Translations under genes and position numbers: made by a program
The notes under the pieces: model-generated
Seen by the model: the letters and a program-made list of their open reading frames with translations, nothing else
Told to the model about the DNA's origin: nothing
Database searches by the model: none
Source of the DNA: Pirellulales bacterium
GTDB lineage: Bacteria > Planctomycetota > Planctomycetia > Pirellulales > UBA1268
Direction: 5' to 3'
Assembly: GCA_016776925.1 (NCBI GenBank)
Contig: JADHSL010000001.1
Coordinates: 92,311-144,715 of the forward strand
Length of the DNA stretch: 52,405 bases
Shown here: in pieces, positions 25,226 through 34,508 of the stretch
Numbering within the stretch: the stretch's first letter is position 1
Layout: each line of letters begins with the position of its first letter

Positions 25226-28200
25226 TGGTACGTATGAGCAAAAAATATTATTTTCACAAACCCATTTGGCGACTGCTTCTCGTAGCACTTGTTTTTGTTC
25301 TTTGCGGACACAGTGTGAGGCAAGGCAAGGTTTTATATGGAGCAGATTTAGATGAAGCCAAGGAAGGTGCTGTCTCCCGAGTTGAAACTAGTACGATGTC
25401 CTTCTCTCGCGTGTACGTGCCTTCTGGCCGTCTCTCTGATGTCATTCGTGATGAGACACGATATATCCCTATGGACGTGGATGAATTTGATAAGGTTGTT
25501 CAGCGACTATTGCCACGTGATACAAGGCGCGCTTTTGAAACACCTCAGCCGGTTGCTGAATACGTTCTCTATGAAATGAAACTCGATGAATCAGGATCAC
25601 TTCTTGGCGATGTTTCTGTGCGGTTGCCGGGTCGAGGTGGAGAATTTGAGGTTTTTCCGGGAGAGGCACTTTTTCAAAATAGCCGCTGGCTAAATCAAGA
25701 AGTGCGCTCTCAATCATCAATTGATCGGTTGCAGGAAAGTGCGGAATTACAGCCGCCAGTTAGATTGTTTAAGCCGGATGGTATACCCGTTGATCTGTTC
25801 GGAAAACCGGATGGCTCGATAGAGTTTCAGGTACCTGGAGCAGGTATGGTATTTGCGAATCTTCGGGTGCTACCCGAACGTGCAGATCGTTCACTCAGTC
25901 GAGGGGTTTCTTTGAGTGTGGGCCAATCCAGCTTTTTATTTCCACGCATCCCCTCCCTGTCGACAACACTTGTTCTCGATCTTCCAAAAACTGCTGTGCC
26001 GATGATCGTGGGTAATGTGCCGAGCACAGATAAGGTTGATGATAATGAATTGGACTCTGAGCAATATTGCCGTTGGCGGTATGAGCTTGGGTCAAGAAGG
26101 TTGCTTAATCTGACACTTTCTCCTCGTCGTGCCAGTCGTTGTTCGGTTTGGTCTAGCGTCTTTGTTGGAGAAAGAACTGTAGAGATAGGGACAGTCATTC
26201 TTCCCGAAACAGTTTGGTCCGAAAGATCTCTACGGCTCATGATTGATAAACAAGTCACAGTCATGAGCGCTCAGACTTATGGTGATGGGTTGAGACAAGT
26301 GAGCAAATCCAATGAAATGGATGTTCGTCGCGAATCCAACAATACGATAAGTGTCCTGTTGCCGGCAACTCTTATTGGAACCAAGACACGCATTCTGGTG
26401 CGGAGTGTTATCTCAAGCATTCACCAAGGCAAGGAGCGTTTGCAACTTCCTGGTGTGACGATTGATCCAGAGCTCTGGGTTGGTGGTGGGTTTTTTGTAG
26501 ACGTAGAAAATAGCCTTCAAGTCTCCAATGTGGCGACAGGAAAGTGCCTTGCAATGGCACCAGAAAAAGCGATGGAATGGCCGAGGGTAGCCAATTTCAG
26601 CGCCGGTACACGGAACCGCCTAACAAGCCATTCTGGTGTCCCGGGATTTGTATTCGAGCAACAAGATGCAGATGGTTCATGTGGCGTTTCAGTTGTAAAG
26701 AGGCAGCCAGATTTTGATGTTGCCCGCGTAACGACGGTTGATGTTTCTTCGGCCTCACTTATTGGACGTGCTGCCTGTGATATTCATGTCCGTCGTGGCA
26801 GTGTGCACAGTGTTGTTGGACGTATTGGTAAGGAATGGTTTATCGACTCAGTCGAGCCACTGATCGCTGAAAAAGCGTTGGTCCAGCGTGGCGTCGAAAC
26901 AGAACAAGCCATTCCTGATCGTGTACAGAGCGATGTCGGCAACGTACTGGGGGCGCCCTATGAGTGGAAAGTAGTGCGAGGCAAGAACGGAAATCAGCTT
27001 GTGCTCGATCTGCCAAGGGCTATTCGCGATGGAGACAGTCTACGCATTAGAATAACAGGACATCGTCGTGGTGTGCCGGCGGGTGCGCAGATTCATTCCA
27101 CAGACGCCGATATGATCCAGCTTGCCGGTGAGGTTTCTGAGCAGGCTTGGATCGACTTGCGGACGAGCCCAGAAACCACATTGATCAAGATTGAGGGTCC
27201 GAAAAACGAACCACTATTCGGGCCACGTTTAACCCTACTTGCTGAACAAGGTGTTTGGCGACAACGCGTTGCTGGAGGTCGGCTTGCTACCCCGGAGGTG
27301 TTTCGGTTTCTTCGCAGAAGACCCCCTCTTGAGGTTCTTGCGCAATCGCAATTCACAGTTCGTGGAAATCAATTCAGTGAAACCTATAGTTTTTCATGCC
27401 AGGCATTTCAGGGTGAACTTGATGCTGTCACAGTGCACTTTTCAGAACCAGTTGGTGATCTTGATTGGTCAATCCTTTCTGATAGCGAGACAACGGCTAT
27501 TGCTCGTCGCCTCAATACGTCGGAGTCACATGTTGGTGCAGAACCGAACAATATAAAAAGGTCAATAAAAGAGTCCTGGTTGGTCGAGTTGAATCCACCG
27601 GTTAGAGGAGCAACAACTTTAAGGGCAACGGGAAAACGAGACTTCACGGAGCAGACTGCTATTCCACTGGTGTGGATTGAATCAGCAATTTCGCCACAGG
27701 GTCGCATCGCTATTCAGTCTGCCCGCGGAAGCCGACCCACAGTAATCAATCATGGTCTTGTTCAGCTGCCTCCTCTGGCAGGTCAGTCAAATTTGCCAAT
27801 TCAGTCAGTAATGGAGTTGCTGTACGACGAATCAGCATTGGCTCAAACAGGCCCTTCTGTAGAAGTACTGCCGGTTCCTAATAGCGTTCAGTCTGTTGCC
27901 CGTGCTTGGGTGTGGAGAGAGAGTGTGCGGGTGCGATGTTATGCATCTGCAAATGCAGAATATGAAACAACGTTTATTATTGAAAATGATGGTAGGCAAA
28001 GTGTTACTGTGAGTTTGCCGAAAGGCCATCGTCTTATTGGGCTAGAAGTTCAAGATGAATCCATACCGTTACAGTCGTCGAATGTAAGAGAGTTTCCGGT
28101 CTATTTGCCGAGCGGTCGGCAGCGAGTTTTTGTGACCGTGCGTACGGTTGTTGCGGCTGATTTTTCCCAAGGGATTTGGAGGCTGTCCTCAGTTGTGCCG

Positions 28201-31200
28201 GCGGTTGATGCGCCAACACTCACGCGAGAAATGCAAGTGGCAATCCCTAAGGATGTACGGTTGATAGGAGTGCCATCCGGGTACACAGAAATTTTTAAGC
28301 AGAAGACTGACTGGATTGAAAGGCTTTCTGGACTATCTCAACGAGAGTCATGGTTTGCAAGCACAAGCCCCGAGGTCGCTTCGTCTGGGTTCGACTCGCG
28401 ATGGTTTGTTCCGACAAGTGGACGATACCAGCCAAGATTCTTTCTTCTAGTTAACCGCTGGTTGTTGGCTGCGTCAGCTCTTTGTGTTGCTGTTGCTGCA
28501 ATGTGGTTGTCATTGTCGGTTTTCTGGAGAAGTTCATGGTTGCTAGTTGCTGGCGTTGTGGTTGCTTCAGTAGCTGCGTTGTGGGTGCCTCAACCGTTTG
28601 ATTTGATAGCGCGTGCAAGTCTATGGGGGATGCTTGCTGCTGTTGGTTTTCGTGTCTGGATGTATGGTCGTGCAAAGAAACAGGTGTCCTTTGTGGCTCT
28701 TGTATGGATATTCTCAGGAGCCTGTTCCTATGGGGCTGAGGTTCCTTTGCAAGTGTTTCTTACCCCAGTTGATGGAGAAACAACGGCACTGGTTCCGGAG
28801 CCACTTTACAGAGTGTTAGTAGGAACGAGTGCAGCCCAGTCTTCTGGAGTGCGTGTTCTAAAATCAAAAATGGAGTTACCATCGGTTCGCGGCTCGGCCA
28901 TTCAAAATGAGATTGAAATTTGGCATTTGAACCTCTTAATTGAAACCGATTCGGCCGAGGTGTTTTCGCTTGATCAGTCACCTGTCGGAGGCCGTTTTGC
29001 AAATGAGCCGTTTCTTCTTAACGGTGGGTCCTTGAGTGTGTCGTTATCTGCGAACCGTAATCAGGCACGGTTATCCCTTCCATCTGGAGGAAGACACAGC
29101 CTTGTTGTTCCGGTGGAACCAGCAAGAACACGAAGGGGAGATATAGAGATTTGTGAGGTTTGCCTTCCAACGTCTCCACAGACCGTGGTCGCGATGATGC
29201 CTCCCAATGGAATCGTGTATCCGCGGGACTGGCGCGGAGGGGTTCAGTGCGAATGGTCGAACGGCCAGGATGTTTTTCGACCAGCGCAAGAGATTGTGTC
29301 CCTTGATTCACGGCTACAGAGGTTTAGGGTACCTCCCGCTGAGCGTCTGCGAGTTATTCGTTCGCTGGATCCCAAAGAAACGGTAACAACGATTGTTCAT
29401 GAGTCGAAGAGTAAAAACCAGATTACATGGACACCAAACGGTATTGGTTTAGTGGCAGAATTTATGATTGATGGGGGAAACGCGATACTGCCGTCATTCT
29501 GGATTCAGGCAGACCCCCGCCTTGTTTTTGCAAAAAGCCAAGACGATGAGAATGCACCTCACATAATTGGTGGATTTGAGGTGCAATCATTAGGACGAGG
29601 CATTTATAGAGTCGATCGTACCGAGCTCAACACAGAGAAGATGACGTTTCGAATGTCATTTCATATGCCACTAATAAATCTTACTGGCAAATACGAGTTG
29701 CCATATGCGTGGGTTCGTGGAGTTGAACGCGATACTCGTGAGTCGGTACTTACTAGTTACCCTGGCATTTCAATCGATGTACAGTTTCCTCAGGCAGTAG
29801 CTCCTCCGCAAGTGAATGAAGTTCAAGACGATGTTTTGCAATGGATCACCGAACTTATTAAAAGTGGCGATGAGTCGTTTTCTGAAAGTAGTTCAGATAA
29901 TGTTCCTGAAGATAATGTTCCTGAAGATAGATTGGACATAATTCGTCTGCCTTTTGCCTTGCAGAGGCAGGCAGCATATGTAGAGGTAAGTCGTGAGCAA
30001 AATCTTTTACGAGGAACACAACAAATAGAAATTGTAGAACGTGCAGACAAAAACTATCTAGTTTTTGAAGCCACAATTGATTCAAGTCAGACAGTTTGGT
30101 TGAAGGATCGGATCAGTATTCCAAAGGGTTATCGGCTTGAGGCCTGTCAAGTATTTGAGAAAAAAAGTGGGAGCACCAGCGTTCAGAATGAATGTCCACT
30201 TGACATCTCCTTACAGAAAGAAAAACAAGATGCTTATGGATTGACGCTTCAGCAGCCTCGTTCGGGTATTTTTCTTTTGCGGGTCCAGGCAAGCAGTAAT
30301 GGGCAGCTACGAAGAAAAGGGGTTTTGCCTCTGGTACAGTCGGCTTCTGCCTCTGATTTCCCCTATTCAGTGATTTGGGGAGGTGGTGATCAGCGAGCTA
30401 ATCTTACGATCCTTGGTGATCAGCAAGTTTCAGAATTTGATACGGCTCAAAAAAGTCAGCTAAATGGCCGACGTCGTAGCCTGCCTGCGGTACGAGTTTC
30501 TGAGGATAGTCAGAGTAGTGTGTGGCGTGTCGAATTGCCCTCGAATGATACGGTGTGGTCATATCAGAGCGAGATACAGACGGGGCACGAACTAGTGGAA
30601 CGCTCCGAATTGGCACCGGTCAGTGCAGAAGTTGATTCGAGCGTGAGTATGGATTCTGTCCTTACTGTGCCGCTCATTGACATTGAAGTAATAGTCGATG
30701 AGCGCGGTCGGATCTCAGGAATTTGCTGTATTGAATTACCAATGACGGCACCCGAAGTGCGGGTTCGAGTACCCGCAGGGTTCCGAGTCTATGAAATGTT
30801 GCTAGATGGTCAGCAGATTCAGCCCCAAACGCCTCGTCGCGACAGTCCGGCGGAGGTATGGGCTGTTCCTATACAGGCAGGTTCCTGGCCACACGAACTA
30901 GTCTTTGTATTTGTTGGAGAATTCGAAGCCACAACGATGCAAGGGGAACCAGTGTCCTTGGCTTTGCCCAGCGTTGTTGGCATGCCTGTTGAGCAAGTTC
31001 TATGGACAATTAATCATCCCATGAGTCGGTCGATACGATTTGCGGGGCTTGGAGACGTGCTGAATGAATTTGAGTCGCGTGATATAAGGACGAACGTACA
31101 AACAGAAATTGACGAGCTCGTCACCACCATTTCACCTGCTTTACCCAAAGGGGTGGGAACGCGATTGTCCGAGTTTCGTCTGAGTCGACAAAAGCAAGAC

Positions 31201-31773
31201 GGTGTGCCACCACTTGAAGCCTGGGTGAGTGGTACAGCAGACACGTCTGAAGCAAGTCCGATTGCAAGACAATTCAGTTCGGCATTTCTCGCAAGTAATC
31301 GTTGGAAAAAGCTGATTATTCAACCACAATCGGCTCGTGGAGTTGTAACGATTCGATTTGCGGACTCGCCGCTTTCAAGGGTTGGACGTGCCGTTGCAAC
31401 GCTGGTGGTTTTAGTCCTTGGAGCGTGGGGCTGTTGGGGGGTTGCAAAATTTGCTGACGTAATGCTCGCACTCGCTAATCGCTGGTGGCCAGCTATCGCG
31501 GGCGTTATAGCAGTTGGTTGGATTATCTATCGTGAGCCAGCGTGGCCTGGTTTTATGCTTCTGTTTCTAGCTACAGGCGCAGGGCTTGGACGACTGTTGG
31601 ATGTATATTCAGGTCAGGAGCATTACTCCCTGGCCGCCGATCAGCCGACTGTTCAGCATGGAGCAAAGCACGGCGTAAGCGCTTCGTCATCAACGCGAGT
31701 TGTCGCCAATATGCATGAATCTTCAACGATTACACACTATGAATCGGGTAAAGGAGTAAGGCTTGATCCCTAA
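25225..31773 (+). CDS. Giant secreted membrane-anchored protein, two fused modules
   Basis: 2,182 residues with no domain I can name. The N-terminus is a clear signal peptide (WRLLLVALVFVLCGHS, about 15-30). Residues 40-1,070 are beta-rich. Residues 1,079-1,150 hold several hydrophobic helices (RWLLAASALCVAVAAMWLSL, WLLVAGVVVASVAALWV). A second signal-like stretch, FVALVWIFSGACSYGAE (1,156-1,172), comes directly after. A second beta-rich part follows, then membrane helices near 2,055-2,125. A recurring pattern of LPxGxRL plus a short strand is seen near 929 (LPKGHRLIGLEV), 1,630 (IPKGYRLEACQV) and 1,847 (VPAGFRVYEMLL). GTG 25225 overlaps the previous stop; ATG 25234 is an alternative. Composition, anchor and size of each half match the preceding gene, suggesting triplication and fusion. 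Function unknown; an envelope role is inferred from topology. Confidence 0.7.
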   Translation: MVRMSKKYYFHKPIWRLLLVALVFVLCGHSVRQGKVLYGADLDEAKEGAVSRVETSTMSFSRVYVPSGRLSDVIRDETRYIPMDVDEFDKVVQRLLPRDTRRAFETPQPVAEYVLYEMKLDESGSLLGDVSVRLPGRGGEFEVFPGEALFQNSRWLNQEVRSQSSIDRLQESAELQPPVRLFKPDGIPVDLFGKPDGSIEFQVPGAGMVFANLRVLPERADRSLSRGVSLSVGQSSFLFPRIPSLSTTLVLDLPKTAVPMIVGNVPSTDKVDDNELDSEQYCRWRYELGSRRLLNLTLSPRRASRCSVWSSVFVGERTVEIGTVILPETVWSERSLRLMIDKQVTVMSAQTYGDGLRQVSKSNEMDVRRESNNTISVLLPATLIGTKTRILVRSVISSIHQGKERLQLPGVTIDPELWVGGGFFVDVENSLQVSNVATGKCLAMAPEKAMEWPRVANFSAGTRNRLTSHSGVPGFVFEQQDADGSCGVSVVKRQPDFDVARVTTVDVSSASLIGRAACDIHVRRGSVHSVVGRIGKEWFIDSVEPLIAEKALVQRGVETEQAIPDRVQSDVGNVLGAPYEWKVVRGKNGNQLVLDLPRAIRDGDSLRIRITGHRRGVPAGAQIHSTDADMIQLAGEVSEQAWIDLRTSPETTLIKIEGPKNEPLFGPRLTLLAEQGVWRQRVAGGRLATPEVFRFLRRRPPLEVLAQSQFTVRGNQFSETYSFSCQAFQGELDAVTVHFSEPVGDLDWSILSDSETTAIARRLNTSESHVGAEPNNIKRSIKESWLVELNPPVRGATTLRATGKRDFTEQTAIPLVWIESAISPQGRIAIQSARGSRPTVINHGLVQLPPLAGQSNLPIQSVMELLYDESALAQTGPSVEVLPVPNSVQSVARAWVWRESVRVRCYASANAEYETTFIIENDGRQSVTVSLPKGHRLIGLEVQDESIPLQSSNVREFPVYLPSGRQRVFVTVRTVVAADFSQGIWRLSSVVPAVDAPTLTREMQVAIPKDVRLIGVPSGYTEIFKQKTDWIERLSGLSQRESWFASTSPEVASSGFDSRWFVPTSGRYQPRFFLLVNRWLLAASALCVAVAAMWLSLSVFWRSSWLLVAGVVVASVAALWVPQPFDLIARASLWGMLAAVGFRVWMYGRAKKQVSFVALVWIFSGACSYGAEVPLQVFLTPVDGETTALVPEPLYRVLVGTSAAQSSGVRVLKSKMELPSVRGSAIQNEIEIWHLNLLIETDSAEVFSLDQSPVGGRFANEPFLLNGGSLSVSLSANRNQARLSLPSGGRHSLVVPVEPARTRRGDIEICEVCLPTSPQTVVAMMPPNGIVYPRDWRGGVQCEWSNGQDVFRPAQEIVSLDSRLQRFRVPPAERLRVIRSLDPKETVTTIVHESKSKNQITWTPNGIGLVAEFMIDGGNAILPSFWIQADPRLVFAKSQDDENAPHIIGGFEVQSLGRGIYRVDRTELNTEKMTFRMSFHMPLINLTGKYELPYAWVRGVERDTRESVLTSYPGISIDVQFPQAVAPPQVNEVQDDVLQWITELIKSGDESFSESSSDNVPEDNVPEDRLDIIRLPFALQRQAAYVEVSREQNLLRGTQQIEIVERADKNYLVFEATIDSSQTVWLKDRISIPKGYRLEACQVFEKKSGSTSVQNECPLDISLQKEKQDAYGLTLQQPRSGIFLLRVQASSNGQLRRKGVLPLVQSASASDFPYSVIWGGGDQRANLTILGDQQVSEFDTAQKSQLNGRRRSLPAVRVSEDSQSSVWRVELPSNDTVWSYQSEIQTGHELVERSELAPVSAEVDSSVSMDSVLTVPLIDIEVIVDERGRISGICCIELPMTAPEVRVRVPAGFRVYEMLLDGQQIQPQTPRRDSPAEVWAVPIQAGSWPHELVFVFVGEFEATTMQGEPVSLALPSVVGMPVEQVLWTINHPMSRSIRFAGLGDVLNEFESRDIRTNVQTEIDELVTTISPALPKGVGTRLSEFRLSRQKQDGVPPLEAWVSGTADTSEASPIARQFSSAFLASNRWKKLIIQPQSARGVVTIRFADSPLSRVGRAVATLVVLVLGAWGCWGVAKFADVMLALANRWWPAIAGVIAVGWIIYREPAWPGFMLLFLATGAGLGRLLDVYSGQEHYSLAADQPTVQHGAKHGVSASSSTRVVANMHESSTITHYESGKGVRLDP
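29896..29925 (+). repeat. Tandem 15-bp repeat inside the second giant gene
   Basis: GATAATGTTCCTGAA is present twice head to tail (29896-29910, 29911-29925), followed by GATA. It encodes Asp-Asn-Val-Pro-Glu twice, in an acidic, Ser-rich linker. The unit keeps the frame. Confidence 0.9.
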
Positions 31774-31783
31774 GTCTTGACCC

Positions 31784-32719
31784 TTAATCACCCGAGCCAA
31801 ATTTGTAAGCAGCGTTGGTAGGATCAAAGTCGGCGTCCGTGAATCCATTGTTCACTTTGACATTCATGTAGGTATATTCCTCCATGAGAATTGGTTGGCC
31901 ACCCTGCTCCTTAGGCCAGTCATAAGCTTCGTAGCGAATAGGAATAAGGTATTCGTCATCCATGTAGACACGAGCAAGATGAAAACGAAAGTTTCGTCGA
32001 GGTACTGGATGGACAACTTGGATACAGGTGCAGACCCTTCCATTTACTTTGGCTTTAGGGAAAAAGTTAACATCACACTCGCCAAATTGTTTGTCATGTT
32101 TAGCAACCTCAACAAGTCGCTCCGCAAGGTTCTCGACGCCGATCTCTGTAATCGGGTATCTGTTCCCCTGCATTGCGAGCATGCTCTGTGGTTTGAGAGA
32201 AACTGTGCCGACCATTGCGCGAACCCCACTGCCCGCATGAGCTAGCATGTTTCCGTCATTCTGGCCATCAGAATAAATGACCTCCTGTCCCTTTACTGCT
32301 TCTGGAGCAAGGAAGTAGAGATAAACACTGAAGGGCTCGTGCCGAATTTTGGCAAACATGTATTCATGCGGCTGAAGTTCACCCCCAATTCGCTCCCGTT
32401 TGACAACGGTGCATGAGTAATCTTTTATATTCGCGCGAAGGTTATCCAGGCCTTGGGCAGCGAGAGCCAGAGCAGGTTCCAGAGGGTGTTCACCTTGCCC
32501 TGTATTGGATACTGCGTCGCCGGCGTTAATATTACCTTGTGCCGTGTCGCCGTTTGGTATCAGCCCCACTTGACTTCCTGAAGTCTCTTCAGCCTTTAGT
32601 CCACCCACGAGAACAACGCAAAGAAGCGTCCATGCACACACGCCACAAAAAGTTGTGTGGCTGAGAAAAAAGTGTTTGGTTGTGGTTGCTTTGATCGCAG
32701 TCATCCCTGATCTGCTCAT
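31784..32719 (-). CDS. DUF1571 family secreted protein
   Basis: Matches my knowledge of the DUF1571 family, which is common in planctomycetes and related in fold to lipoprotein-carrier (LolA-like) domains. The N-terminus has a signal-like hydrophobic run (CGVCAWTLLCVVLVGGLKAEE, residues about 25-45) and then a polar, Gly/Asn/Asp-rich linker. The core from about residue 85 carries IKDYSCTVVKRERIGGEL, EPFSVYLYFLAPEAVKGQEV, and in the last third LARVYMDDEYLIPIRYEAYD. AAGAGGAG lies 6 bp before ATG 32719. The 3' end converges on the giant gene with 10 bp between stops. Role unknown; the family fold suggests binding of a hydrophobic ligand in the cell envelope. Confidence 0.8.
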   Translation of the reverse strand: MSRSGMTAIKATTTKHFFLSHTTFCGVCAWTLLCVVLVGGLKAEETSGSQVGLIPNGDTAQGNINAGDAVSNTGQGEHPLEPALALAAQGLDNLRANIKDYSCTVVKRERIGGELQPHEYMFAKIRHEPFSVYLYFLAPEAVKGQEVIYSDGQNDGNMLAHAGSGVRAMVGTVSLKPQSMLAMQGNRYPITEIGVENLAERLVEVAKHDKQFGECDVNFFPKAKVNGRVCTCIQVVHPVPRRNFRFHLARVYMDDEYLIPIRYEAYDWPKEQGGQPILMEEYTYMNVKVNNGFTDADFDPTNAAYKFGSGD

Positions 32720-33070
32720 GGCTTGCTCCTCTTATCTGGGTTGGTCGGAGAATTTTTTGTACCGACCTGCCGCTGAAGAGCGGCAAAATAAATATTTGAA
32801 AATCCTTGTTACGTTATCGCAATGCGGGCAGGCACTTCATTTGATAGATCGCTTTTGTACGGCTTATTCGTACAAACAGAATGATCCAACAAACTCCTGT
32901 AAGCCACAAAAATGCAATTCGGAACCTAGAAGGAGAAGTTAGCGATCCATTGAGGTGTGGGAAATGGCAAAAAACACCTGTTTCGACACGTTTTTATCGA
33001 ACTCTCAAGATTTCGCGTATCATTTAGTCGACGGTGTGTACCGTACTCTCTTCCTGCTCGCTACTTTCAC
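32720..33070. other. Divergent intergenic region with two perfect inverted repeats
   Basis: About 350 bp between the DUF1571 gene and the MBL hydrolase, expected to hold both promoters. Inverted repeat one is TGCCGCT-GAAG-AGCGGCA at 32768-32785. Inverted repeat two is TTTGTACG-N7-CGTACAAA at 32854-32876. Neither is followed by a T run on either strand, so they are not terminators; operator or 5'-leader structures are more likely. AAGGAGAAG occurs at 32930-32938 but no good start follows in a long frame. Confidence 0.45.
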
Positions 33071-33745
33071 ATGCAATCTCGCCACCCATTGATCACCGCA
33101 TCGCCGTTTGAGGTGTACCGGATTGTTTCTCGTCCCTTCTATGAGAATACGTACATTCTCGCAAAGGCAGGGTCTTCTGGCTGTCTTGTCATAGACCCTG
33201 GCTTCGAGCCCGAGGCTGTCATCGAAGTCATTGAAGAACACACGTTTGATCCGATGGCGATTGTGCTGACGCACGGCCATTCAGATCATATTGCAGGTGT
33301 TTCTGCCATGAAACAGCGATGGCCCTCGGTTCCTGTTCTCATAGGTCATGGTGATGCTGAAAAACTTACAGACCCAGTCGCAAATCTTTCGGCTGGATAT
33401 GGCATTGATGTGAAGAGTCCACCAGCTGATACCCTCTTACGTGAGGGTGAGGATTTACTGGTAGGTGAATTTTGCGCGACAGTCGCAGAGATTCCTGGTC
33501 ATTCTGTCGGCCATATCGTCCTTTGGTTTGCGAGTGATCCAGTCCTTGTCCTTGCCGGTGACGTATTGTTTCATGAAGGTATCGGTCGAACAGATTTTCC
33601 TGATGGTGATTTCTCTTCGCTTGCCTCAGGAATCCTGAACAAACTTTACAAACTGCCGGACTCCGCAATTGTTTTACCCGGTCATGGTGAGCCAACAACA
33701 ATTGGTCATGAGAAAAAACATAATCCATTCGTGCCGCTTCCCTAG
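33071..33745 (+). CDS. Metallo-beta-lactamase fold hydrolase (glyoxalase II-like)
   Basis: MBL-fold hydrolase of about 224 residues. The dinuclear metal motif THxHxDH is present as THGHSDHIAG (H68, H70, D72, H73). Further ligands are seen in PGHSVGHIVLW (His), LAGDVLFHEGIGRTDFPDGD (Asp) and VLPGHGEPTTIGHEK (His). These are the signatures of the YcbL/GloB-like group that cleaves thioesters such as lactoylglutathione. ATG 33071 gives a standard N-terminus (FEVYRIVSRPFYENTYIL); GTG 32957 would add 38 non-matching residues. The true thiol cofactor is unknown, but a bacillithiol-type deacetylase is found later in the window. Confidence 0.9.
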   Translation: MQSRHPLITASPFEVYRIVSRPFYENTYILAKAGSSGCLVIDPGFEPEAVIEVIEEHTFDPMAIVLTHGHSDHIAGVSAMKQRWPSVPVLIGHGDAEKLTDPVANLSAGYGIDVKSPPADTLLREGEDLLVGEFCATVAEIPGHSVGHIVLWFASDPVLVLAGDVLFHEGIGRTDFPDGDFSSLASGILNKLYKLPDSAIVLPGHGEPTTIGHEKKHNPFVPLP

Positions 33746-33787
33746 CTCTTTTCCATTCTCTCGTCCCCTGACACCGTTTACTCCTCT

Positions 33788-34456
33788 ATGCTTGCCCCAG
33801 CTGATATGCCAACACCATCGCTCGACCAACCAGCCAGCCGGTCGACATTATGTAAAGTAACCGGTCTTGGTCTAGCTGGCTTGGCACGTCTGTTAGCGGG
33901 CGCCAGCATTCGTTGGATTGCGAGTCAACCAGATACATGCCAGAGGGTATACTTCGCAAATCATACGAGCCATCTTGATGCGCTCTTGATCTGGGCGTCG
34001 CTGCCACGCTTAGTGCGTGAAATAACCCGTCCTGTAGCGGCTAAAGATTATTGGTCTCGCGGTGCTCTGAGGAGATGGTTGGCTGAAGAAGTTTTCAATG
34101 CAATTCTGATCGACCGAACCGATATTAAAGTTCACCAGAGTCCGGTTGATCTTATGTTGCGCCAGGCGGGAAGTACGAGATCGCTAATCGTTTTTCCTGA
34201 GGGTAGCCGAAGTACGAGCGGCGAGGTCGGTGATTTCAAAAGTGGTCTCTATTATCTTGCAAAAAAACGTCCTGAAATCGAACTCATTCCTGTCCACATC
34301 GATAATCTTAATAGGGTGTTGCCGCGTGGAGAATTTTTGCCCGTGCCCTTACTTTCCTGCATAAGCTTTGGGCCTCCACTCTGGTTGGAGCGAGATGAGG
34401 CCAAACTGGACTTTCTAGCACGAGCACGCAGAGCAGTCTTATCTTTGAAGGAATAG
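33788..34456 (+). CDS. 1-acyl-sn-glycerol-3-phosphate acyltransferase family protein (PlsC-like)
   Basis: Membrane-bound acyltransferase of phospholipid synthesis, 222 residues. The catalytic HX4D is H59-D64 in NHTSHLD, and the phosphate-binding FPEGSRS is at 136-142. A third family block, ELIPVHIDNLNRVLPRG, is present. Length and motif spacing fit PlsC, although substrates can differ in this superfamily. It lies 42 bp after the MBL gene and 52 bp before cdsA, whose product uses phosphatidate, the PlsC product. That supports the PlsC role. Confidence 0.9.
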   Translation: MLAPADMPTPSLDQPASRSTLCKVTGLGLAGLARLLAGASIRWIASQPDTCQRVYFANHTSHLDALLIWASLPRLVREITRPVAAKDYWSRGALRRWLAEEVFNAILIDRTDIKVHQSPVDLMLRQAGSTRSLIVFPEGSRSTSGEVGDFKSGLYYLAKKRPEIELIPVHIDNLNRVLPRGEFLPVPLLSCISFGPPLWLERDEAKLDFLARARRAVLSLKE

Positions 34457-34508
34457 AACAAGTGGCGGTACTGAACCCGGTGTTAATGTCAGAGAGGATG
34501 TATTCTAA

